Positions 1 to 5,142 of a stretch of 6,460 nucleotides of DNA are shown here, piece after piece. The stretch comes from an uncultured Collinsella sp. (GTDB lineage: Bacteria > Actinomycetota > Coriobacteriia > Coriobacteriales > Coriobacteriaceae): NCBI GenBank assembly GCA_900550735.1, contig URTD01000113.1, positions 1-6,460 on the forward strand, read 5' to 3'. Within the stretch, counting starts at the first letter, position 1. Every line of letters begins with the position of its first letter. A program made the translations under genes and the position numbers. Below the pieces are notes generated by a model that worked only from the letters and a program-made list of their open reading frames with translations, ran no database searches and was not told the DNA's origin.

Positions 1-1827
1 GATGCTGCGGCGACCGCCGAGTCTGCAACCGCTGCCGATGCACCCGTCCAGGATGCTACGACTTCCGAGGCCGTTTCTGCCGATGTCGAGCCCGCCGACG
101 TCCGTCCTGGTCGCAGCCATCGTACTGCTGCTAAGCGCACGTCCAAGGCCAAGACTGCCAAGAAGGGTGCGTCCGAGGATTCCGCCGAGACGACCGTCGA
201 TGCATCGACTGATGCCGCCGAGCCCCAAGACGTCGAACGGCCTGCGTCCGAGAAGCCCAAGCGCGGTCGTAAGAAGTCCGCTAAGGCCAAGGCGTCCGAG
301 CATCAGGCTGATGTCGAAGCGCAGATTGATTCCGGCGCCGAGGCCAATGACGCCGCTGCGGCCAATGTTGACGCCACCGCAACCGATGGTGCCGCGCCCG
401 CCGAGGGCGAAGACGGCGCTCGCCCCAACCGTCGCCAACACAAGCGCAATGACGAGCGCAACGAACGCAAGGACGACCGTAACAACGACCGCCGCAACCG
501 TCAGCGCGATCGCAAGCAGCGCAATAAGGAGCGTAATGCCGCCCCCACCGAACCCACGCTTTCGCGCGAGGAGCTCGCGGCCATGAAGGTCGTCGAGCTG
601 CGTGAGAAGGCCAAGGAGTTCGAGATTGAGACGACCGGCAAGAAGAAGGCCGAACTCGTCGAAGAGATCTACACCACCGCCGCGAAGGCCGAGGGCTTCC
701 GCGACATCAAGGGCATTCTGCAGATTCGCCCGGACAACTCCGGCATCATCCACGCCCATGGCTACATGAAGTCCAACGACGACGCCTTCGTGCCCGCCTA
801 CCTCATCCGCTCCGCGCGCCTGCGCACGGGCGACGTCATAGAGGGCTCGCTGCGTCCTTCGCGCGGCGGCGACAAGCGCGCCGGCCTCGCCAAAATCACG
901 ACCGTCAACGGTCTGGACCCCGAGCAGATTCGCAACCGTCCCAAGTTCGGCGACCTCACCCCGGTCTATCCCAATGAGCCGCTGCGCATGGAGCACGGCA
1001 AGGACTCCATTACCGGTCGCGCCATCGACATCGTGTCGCCGATTGGCAAGGGTCAGCGTGGCCTGATCGTGTCCCCGCCCAAGGCCGGCAAGACCACGAT
1101 CCTCAAGAAGATCTGCCAGTCTATCTCGATTAACAACCCCGAGGTGCACCTCATCTGTTTGCTCGTCGACGAGCGCCCCGAAGAGGTCACCGATATGCAG
1201 CGTTCCATCAAGGGTGAGGTTGTGGCGTCGACCTTCGATATGCCCGCCGACAACCACACTCGCGTGGCAGAGCTTGTCATCGAGCGCGCCAAGCGCATCG
1301 TGGAGCTGGGCGGCGATGTTGTGGTGGTGCTCGACTCCATCACGCGTCTTGCCCGCGCCTACAACTTGGCGGCGCCCGCCTCGGGCCGCATCCTTTCGGG
1401 CGGCGTCGATTCGGCGGCACTGTATCCTCCCAAGCGCTTCCTGGGTGCAGCCCGTAATATCGAGAACGGTGGCTCGCTCACCATCCTGGCCTCTGCCCTC
1501 ATCGACACCGGTTCCAAGATGGACGAGGTCATCTTTGAGGAGTTCAAGGGCACCGGCAACATGGAGCTTAAGCTCGATCGCGAACTGGCCGACCGCCGCA
1601 TCTTCCCGGCTATCGACCCCGTTGCCTCCGGTACGCGTAACGAGGACCTGTTGGTCGACGAGCAGATGCGTCCGTTTGTCTTTGGTCTGCGTCGCATTCT
1701 TGCCGGCATGAACAACACCGAGCGCGCAGCCGCGTCGTTCATTAAGGGTCTTAAAGGCACCAACACCAACCAGGAGTTCCTGGTGCGTTCGGCCAAAAAG
1801 CACAGCGACTACGAGCAGACGTTCTAG
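1..1827 (+). CDS. rho: Transcription termination factor Rho, 5'-truncated by the window edge
   Basis: Rho is a hexameric RNA-dependent ATPase/helicase that releases transcripts from RNA polymerase. The frame is open from base 1 to the TAG at 1825-1827 (608 codons), so the start lies upstream; the ATG at 583 falls inside the N-terminal helix bundle. Window-numbered residues 1-185 are low complexity: Ala/Asp/Glu/Ser/Thr with Lys/Arg patches, then an Arg/Asn/Asp-rich stretch (about 141-180). Next come the Rho_N helix bundle (about 186-230), the cold-shock-like RNA-binding domain (about 233-300) and the ATPase core. In the core I see Walker A PPKAGKT (1075-1095), the catalytic Glu of VDERPEEV (codon 1171), Walker B VVVLDS (1321-1338), a Q-loop region with GGVDSAAL, the R-loop GSKMDE, and the arginine finger in SGTRNED (codon 1636). 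The core follows E. coli Rho throughout with no missing catalytic residue. The identity is certain; the length of the N-terminal arm is not visible. Confidence 0.97.
   Translation, partial: DAAATAESATAADAPVQDATTSEAVSADVEPADVRPGRSHRTAAKRTSKAKTAKKGASEDSAETTVDASTDAAEPQDVERPASEKPKRGRKKSAKAKASEHQADVEAQIDSGAEANDAAAANVDATATDGAAPAEGEDGARPNRRQHKRNDERNERKDDRNNDRRNRQRDRKQRNKERNAAPTEPTLSREELAAMKVVELREKAKEFEIETTGKKKAELVEEIYTTAAKAEGFRDIKGILQIRPDNSGIIHAHGYMKSNDDAFVPAYLIRSARLRTGDVIEGSLRPSRGGDKRAGLAKITTVNGLDPEQIRNRPKFGDLTPVYPNEPLRMEHGKDSITGRAIDIVSPIGKGQRGLIVSPPKAGKTTILKKICQSISINNPEVHLICLLVDERPEEVTDMQRSIKGEVVASTFDMPADNHTRVAELVIERAKRIVELGGDVVVVLDSITRLARAYNLAAPASGRILSGGVDSAALYPPKRFLGAARNIENGGSLTILASALIDTGSKMDEVIFEEFKGTGNMELKLDRELADRRIFPAIDPVASGTRNEDLLVDEQMRPFVFGLRRILAGMNNTERAAASFIKGLKGTNTNQEFLVRSAKKHSDYEQTF
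568..585 (+). promoter_or_regulatory. Possible internal ribosome binding site and ATG within rho
   Basis: GAGGAG at 568-573 lies 9 bases before the ATG at 583. Initiation here would give a 414-residue Rho, close to the 419 residues of E. coli Rho, without the disordered arm and without the first turns of the Rho_N helix bundle. GAGGAG also simply encodes Glu-Glu of that helix, so coincidence is likely. It matters mainly because a gene caller could wrongly choose this start. Confidence 0.22.
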
Positions 1828-1864
1828 GCTGTCATCCACGCGCAGCGATAGCCATCAATGCGAT

Positions 1865-1895
1865 AAAGGGTCGGGGCTTGCGCCTCGGCCCTTTT
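1865..1895 (+). terminator. Intrinsic terminator downstream of rho
   Basis: The arms 1865-1877 and 1882-1894 form a 13-bp stem (AAA, then GGGTCGGGGC, against GCCTCGGCCC, then TTT) with two G-U pairs and a TTGC tetraloop, ending in a short T-run at 1892-1895. It begins 38 bases after the rho stop codon. Its GC-rich stem and A/T flanks fit a factor-independent terminator; the T-run is short. Confidence 0.8.
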
Positions 1896-1974
1896 CCATA
1901 TCGCGTATCCGCGCTTATTTTTGACCATAAGACTGGCAAGCAGCAGGTTTCCCGTTTCAATCCGACATCGTCGC

Positions 1975-2003
1975 TTGCAATCGACTGGGCGGTTTCGCAT
2001 AAT
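1975..2003 (+). promoter_or_regulatory. Sigma-70 type promoter for the 2140-3997 gene pair
   Basis: TTGCAA (1975-1980) is a 4/6 match to the -35 consensus. It is followed by a 17-bp spacer and CATAAT (1998-2003), a 5/6 match to the -10. Transcription would start near 2010, leaving a leader of about 130 nt. A small inverted repeat, AGCTT-TT-AAGCT (2004-2015), sits at the predicted start site and could be an operator, but is short enough to be chance. Confidence 0.65.
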
Positions 2004-2009
2004 AGCTTT

Positions 2010-2139
2010 TAAGCTTCGCGACGGATAACGCAGATGAAACGAACCATATACCGTTGCTTTGGGGCATAGCCCCGCTTCATCTTCTCTCGCGCAGCCAACT
2101 GAATGATGCGATTTGGGTGCTGGAAGATGGGGAGAGCTC
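2010..2139 (+). promoter_or_regulatory. Structured mRNA leader with two competing pairings, one covering the ribosome binding site
   Basis: Three segments stand out. AGATGAA (2032-2038) is complementary to TTCATCT (2076-2082). That second segment also belongs to CATCTTC (2078-2084), which pairs perfectly with GAAGATG (2123-2129); G-U pairs extend this helix over 2075-2085 and 2122-2132, into the Shine-Dalgarno GGGGAG (2129-2134). The two helices exclude each other. Between the first two segments lies a hairpin, GGGGC-ATA-GCCCC (2061-2073). This is the geometry of a translational on/off leader, but it matches no riboswitch class I recognise. The pairing is read directly from sequence; the regulatory role is inference. 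Confidence 0.4.
2034..2069 (+). CDS. Possible 11-codon leader peptide (upstream ORF)
   Basis: An ATG at 2034 opens MKRTIYRCFGA and stops at TAG 2067-2069. The start codon is inside the first pairing arm of the leader (2032-2038), and the stop overlaps the loop of the 2061-2073 hairpin. A ribosome here would break the first helix and free its partner to cover the downstream ribosome binding site. The upstream ribosome binding site is poor: only GGA at 2023-2025, 8 bases away. An ORF this short is common by chance, so it is offered as a candidate only. Confidence 0.22.
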   Translation: MKRTIYRCFGA

Positions 2140-3540
2140 ATGGCTTCTTCTGATGCAACACAACGAGCAGTCCTTGCCGGACTTTCGTGCGGGATCGGCC
2201 TTGCCGCTCCCGTGGTTATGTATGCCGCGACGCTACCGTTTTCGTCGGTGAACGAGACGGTCGTGGCGGGTGCGGTTCCCTTCGCCGTGGGCGCGGTGGC
2301 GGGCGTGGGTATCTATGCCGCCTCGCTGGGTATCTCCGAGTACCATGCGCAGCGTGAAGAGCGTCTGTTCCAGCCCGATGCCATGGGCGGTGCCGCCAAT
2401 CTCAATCAGCATCAAAGCGAGTTCAAGACCGCCTCGATTCCAGCTCAGCAGCAGGATGCGACTCCTTATGCTACCGCTTCTGCTTCTCAGGCTCAGTCGG
2501 AGCAGTCTACCTCGGCATTCCTTTCCGGCCTGACTGGTGCGTTCCAGCGCCGTCATACCGATGATGGTGTCCCTACCATCGCTCGAGCCGCAGATGCTAT
2601 GGACGAGGACGAGGCTTGGTCCATGATCGACAGTATGCTCGACGACGATTCGCCGGTGAGCTGCGACCCTGCACACTCGCGCGACGTCTATCAAGTCGCC
2701 ATCGACGAGCTCACCAACGGCGGGCAGACCGGCTCCTTCAATCGCGACGACATCGCCGCCGCGGCACGCGCCGTATCTGGCTCCCAGGCCGCCCCTGCGG
2801 GCAGCACGGCGGCTTTCGTGGCACTCGTCGCCAACGCGGCAGCCAATAACGCCTACAGTGCTACCTCGGCGGACGCGAACGCTTCTGCCGACAATTCGTA
2901 CGTTGATGAAGCCATGGCCGCGGACGAGGAGGCCGTTGCCGCCCGCCGTGCCGCCGAAAGCTCACTGTGGGGCGCTCCTGCCCAGCAGCAGGCGGCCGAG
3001 GCTGCGCCGTACAATGCAAACCTCGCCAGCATGCCTATCATCTCCGGTGCCGCGGACATCGATCTCGATGACCTCGATGAGCCTGCAGCCATCACCGCAT
3101 CGATTGATGCCCAAGATCGCATCGACACCGGCGACCTTCCGGACGCCTCGCTCGAGGTCGATGTCCCCATGGCCGATTATTCGGGCCACGAGGACATGTG
3201 GGCCGCCGCCACCGCGATTCTGGATGAGATTGACGAGCCCGCTCCTGTTGTAGCGCCCGCTCCCGTCGCTGCCCCTCAGTCTGCTGCCCCCGCCTATGTC
3301 GGCCGTCACAGCGCTGTGCTCCCCGAGGATACCGCCCGTATCTCGCGCGAGAGCATCGAGCGGGCCGAGGCTATTGCCGCCGGCATTATGGAAAATCGTC
3401 GTCACGAGCGCGTCAATCAGATCCTCGAGGAAGAGATCGAGCGCCTGCGGTCCTCTACCGCCAAGCGTACGGGCCGTGCCTATCTGAGCGTTATCGAGGG
3501 CGGTACCGCCAGCTTTGCGCCGCTCCGCGCGGAGGCATAA
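2140..3540 (+). CDS. Unrecognised two-helix membrane-anchored protein with long acidic disordered tail
   Basis: I do not recognise this family. I chose ATG 2140 because GGGGAG (2129-2134) lies 5 bases upstream; a TTG at 2113 in the same frame has no such support. The product is 466 residues. Two hydrophobic segments (about 10-32 and 41-65) flank a short loop; Arg9 before the first and the basic/acidic stretch after the second suggest both ends are cytoplasmic. Residues about 70-395 are low complexity: Ala, Asp, Glu, Ser and Gln-rich, with acidic runs such as DAMDEDEAWSMIDSMLDDD. Residues about 401-443 look like a charged amphipathic helix (many Glu/Arg), followed by a tidy end, GRAYLSVIEGGTASF. 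No enzyme motif is visible. A scaffold or envelope-linked adaptor is possible but unproven. It is co-oriented with, and 7 bases from, the VanZ-like gene, and probably shares its transcript. Confidence 0.85.
   Translation: MASSDATQRAVLAGLSCGIGLAAPVVMYAATLPFSSVNETVVAGAVPFAVGAVAGVGIYAASLGISEYHAQREERLFQPDAMGGAANLNQHQSEFKTASIPAQQQDATPYATASASQAQSEQSTSAFLSGLTGAFQRRHTDDGVPTIARAADAMDEDEAWSMIDSMLDDDSPVSCDPAHSRDVYQVAIDELTNGGQTGSFNRDDIAAAARAVSGSQAAPAGSTAAFVALVANAAANNAYSATSADANASADNSYVDEAMAADEEAVAARRAAESSLWGAPAQQQAAEAAPYNANLASMPIISGAADIDLDDLDEPAAITASIDAQDRIDTGDLPDASLEVDVPMADYSGHEDMWAAATAILDEIDEPAPVVAPAPVAAPQSAAPAYVGRHSAVLPEDTARISRESIERAEAIAAGIMENRRHERVNQILEEEIERLRSSTAKRTGRAYLSVIEGGTASFAPLRAEA
3531..3535 (+). 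promoter_or_regulatory. Ribosome binding site of the VanZ-like gene, inside the upstream gene's end
   Basis: GGAGG lies in the last codons of the upstream gene, 12 bases before ATG 3548, which is on the long side. It supports ATG 3548 over the in-frame TTG at 3515, and its placement suggests translational coupling of the two genes. Confidence 0.6.
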
Positions 3541-3547
3541 CTTCTGC

Positions 3548-3997
3548 ATGGTTAAGATCAATCGAAAATGGGCGGTCGTGACCTGCCTGATGGCGCTCTT
3601 GATCTGGGGCAATTCGCTGGTTCCCGGCTCGGGGTCGGGCTCGCTGAGTCTAACGGTCATGGAAACTATCCGCGGTTTCCTGCACGGCGTGGGACTTCCA
3701 TATGCATGGGTGACCAACTTTGTTGTTCGCAAGTGCGCGCATTTTACCGAGTATATGGTGCTCGGCATCCTGGCAACGCACGCCTTTGATCTTGAGGGCC
3801 GGCGCACCTTTGACGTGCTGCTGCCCACGGCGGTGTTCCTGCTGCTGATTCCCTCGATCGACGAGACGATTCAGCTCTTTGTGCCGGGACGCGCCGGCAT
3901 GATCACCGATGTGATGATCGACTGCTGTGGAGCGGCAACGGGCGTTGTGCTCCGATATCTCTTACGGTCGCTGATGTGCGCCAAAAAGGCCGCCTAG
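3548..3997 (+). CDS. VanZ-like family small integral membrane protein
   Basis: The 149-residue product carries the polar signature of VanZ-like proteins: RKCAHFTEY (R61, H65, E68) at the head of a membrane helix, and DETIQLFVPGR (105-115) followed by DVMID (D121, D125) at the head of the last one. Predicted membrane segments are about 8-25, 66-80, 90-104 and 120-140. The namesake VanZ gives low-level teicoplanin resistance in Enterococcus, but most members are chromosomal proteins of unknown function, and no glycopeptide-resistance genes are present here. It should therefore not be read as a resistance gene. It follows the two-helix membrane protein by 7 bases, pointing to a shared envelope role. 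Its last four codons and stop lie inside a terminator stem. Confidence 0.88.
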   Translation: MVKINRKWAVVTCLMALLIWGNSLVPGSGSGSLSLTVMETIRGFLHGVGLPYAWVTNFVVRKCAHFTEYMVLGILATHAFDLEGRRTFDVLLPTAVFLLLIPSIDETIQLFVPGRAGMITDVMIDCCGAATGVVLRYLLRSLMCAKKAA

Positions 3998-4028
3998 GAC
4001 GTATTGTTTGTCCTAGGCGGCCTTTTTT
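3983..4028. terminator. Strong, probably bidirectional intrinsic terminator
   Basis: The arms 3983-4000 and 4010-4027 are perfect reverse complements (18 bp: five A, then GGCCGCCTAGGAC) around a 9-base loop, and six T follow at 4023-4028. The A-run on the left arm gives an equivalent U-run on the minus strand, so it can also stop transcription coming leftward from the ROK kinase, which ends at 4111. The left arm encodes Lys-Lys-Ala-Ala-stop of the VanZ-like gene. Confidence 0.92.
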
Positions 4029-4110
4029 ATTTGAGGGCTTATATGGGGCGTGGTGGCGTCGTTCCGTAGGTTGGATTTGCCGAGCGCGCCACGCCCTGTG
4101 GGTGCGTCTG

Positions 4111-5001
4111 CTACTGAAGCGCCTGTGCGCCCAGGGCCAGGCAGCCCATAATGCCCTGCTTGCCCTCGAGGCTGTTGTTGACGATGTAGTTATCGATGTC
4201 GTTGACCTCGGGCGTGACGATATAGCCGTTGAGCATCTCGGCGCACTTCTTGCGTGCGAGCGGCACGATGGGGGTGTGGTCGGCCACGCCGCCGCCGATG
4301 ATGATCTTTTGCGGCGCGTAGCACAGCGTGTAGGTCATGAGTGCTTGTGCCAGATAGCCGGCGAGCAGGTCCATGGCCTCCGGGTCATCGGCCATGTCTC
4401 CGGCGCTCTTGCCATCCCAGCGCTTTTTAACGCCGGGGCCGGCGATGAGGCCCTCGAGGCAGTTGTCGTGGAAGGGGCAGGCGCTATGCTCGCCGATGGT
4501 GTCGCGCGGGTCGCGCGTGACCAGGATGTGGCCGGCCTCGGGATGCATCATGCCGTGCACGAGCTTACCGCCCGAGAGCACGCCGGCGCCCACGCCGGTG
4601 CCGATGGTCAGGTAGACCACATCGGTAAGGCCCTTGGCGCAACCAAACGTGACCTCGCCTAGGCAGGCGACGTTGACGTCGGTATCGTAGCCGCAGGGGA
4701 TATTGAGCTCGTTTTGGATAGTGCCCAGCAGGTCAAAGTAGCGCCATGCCGTTTTGGGCGTCTCCAGGATCTTGCCGTATTGGGGCGAGGCAGGGTTGAC
4801 TGCGGTGGGGCCAAAGGCGCCGATGCCCAGCGCGGCGATGCCCTTGTCGGCAAACCACGCGTTGACGGCCTCGACGGTCTCCTGCGGGGTCGTGGTCGCG
4901 ATCTGCTCACGCTCCAGGACCGTACCGTCCGCATAGCCCGTGGCGCAGACCATCTTGGTGCCGCCGGCCTCGAGCGCTCCGATAAGCTGCTGCTCTGCCA
5001 T
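4111..5001 (-). CDS. ROK family sugar kinase, probable zinc-dependent fructokinase
   Basis: It probably transfers phosphate from ATP to fructose (fructose 6-phosphate as product) in the cytoplasm. The 296-residue protein has the ROK N-terminal phosphate loop GALEAGGTK (8-16), the catalytic Asp in YDTDVN (D108), the second ATP-site motif TIGTGVGAG (132-140), the ROK signature HPEAGH (153-158) and the zinc cluster H158/C175/H178/C181 in the pattern C-PFH-DN-C. Length and motif spacing resemble the B. subtilis fructokinase GmuE and ScrK-type enzymes; mannose or another hexose cannot be excluded. ATG 5001 is preceded by AGAAAGGA (5007-5014) at 5 bases. No transporter or sugar hydrolase is adjacent, so the natural sugar source is not shown. 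It converges on the VanZ-like gene across the shared terminator. Confidence 0.9.
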   Translation of the reverse strand: MAEQQLIGALEAGGTKMVCATGYADGTVLEREQIATTTPQETVEAVNAWFADKGIAALGIGAFGPTAVNPASPQYGKILETPKTAWRYFDLLGTIQNELNIPCGYDTDVNVACLGEVTFGCAKGLTDVVYLTIGTGVGAGVLSGGKLVHGMMHPEAGHILVTRDPRDTIGEHSACPFHDNCLEGLIAGPGVKKRWDGKSAGDMADDPEAMDLLAGYLAQALMTYTLCYAPQKIIIGGGVADHTPIVPLARKKCAEMLNGYIVTPEVNDIDNYIVNNSLEGKQGIMGCLALGAQALQ

Positions 5002-5039
5002 AGTATTCCTTTCTCTGGGACGAGTTGCTCCGTGACTAA

Positions 5040-5068
5040 AGTATAGAGCTCTAAACCATTTAAGAAAG
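5040..5068 (-). promoter_or_regulatory. Promoter of the ROK kinase
   Basis: On the minus strand TATACT (5045-5040) is a 5/6 match to the -10. Any -35 is weak: CTTTCT (5068-5063) at 17 bp or TTTCTT at 16 bp. A good -10 with a poor -35 suggests dependence on an activator or release of a repressor. The start site would be near 5033, about 30 bases before ATG. Confidence 0.5.
5041..5056. promoter_or_regulatory. Palindromic candidate operator over the kinase -10
   Basis: GTATAGAGCTCTAAAC is a 16-bp palindrome broken at a single symmetric pair, with a perfect 10-bp core, TAGAGCTCTA (5044-5053). It overlaps the -10 hexamer, where a dimeric repressor would block polymerase. A second small palindrome, AGCGCT (5067-5072), lies at the -35 and resembles the CG-centred core of LacI/CcpA-type sites. 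The symmetry is seen directly; operator function is inferred. Confidence 0.4.
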
Positions 5069-5076
5069 CGCTATAG

Positions 5077-5117
5077 AAAGAAGCCTCGCAACGCGGCGGG
5101 CGGTGCGGGGCTTCTTT
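5077..5117 (-). terminator. Terminator of the aminotransferase transcript
   Basis: AAAGAAGCC (5077-5085) and GGCTTCTTT (5109-5117) pair perfectly. After one mismatch (A-C on the minus-strand RNA), CGCA and TGCG (5087-5090, 5104-5107) add four pairs around a GC-rich 13-base loop. On the minus strand it lies 26 bases past the aminotransferase stop and ends in a short, interrupted U-run (TTTCTAT). The weak tail means some read-through into the kinase is possible. Confidence 0.65.
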
Positions 5118-5142
5118 GGTTACTTTAGTTGCCGGGCCGTCC

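Noticed and set aside
2..586. Open frame of 194 codons rich in Pro and Arg overlapping the start of the window
   Set aside because: It is the +1-shifted shadow of the GC-rich low-complexity Rho arm. The Rho frame is open across the same bases and leads directly into the helix bundle, so the arm is coding in that frame.
1921..1949. TTGACC at 1921-1926 as a -35 element
   Set aside because: No -10-like hexamer occurs at 16-18 bp; the TTGCAA/CATAAT pair 50 bases downstream is far better.
1824..2141. Minus-strand open frame of 105 codons spanning the rho downstream gap
   Set aside because: It runs through the intrinsic terminator, the promoter and the leader, has no recognisable domain, and ends exactly where flanking genes begin; it is best explained as chance.
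2962..3828. Minus-strand open frame of 288 codons opposite the tail and VanZ-like genes
   Set aside because: It is antisense to two well-supported genes, its composition follows from the Ala/Asp-rich codons of the plus strand, and it contains no recognisable motif.
3548..3997. Reading the VanZ-like gene as a glycopeptide resistance determinant
   Set aside because: No vanA/B-type ligase, dehydrogenase, dipeptidase or two-component genes are present, and most VanZ-like proteins are ordinary chromosomal proteins.
4046..4096. Inverted repeat GGGCGTGG / CCACGCCC between the terminator and the kinase end
   Set aside because: Only 8 bp with a 35-base loop and no T-run; the strong bidirectional terminator next to it already explains termination.
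3976..4662. Plus-strand open frame of 228 codons opposite the ROK kinase
   Set aside because: The minus strand carries a complete kinase with all catalytic and zinc ligands; the plus frame also crosses the terminator stem.
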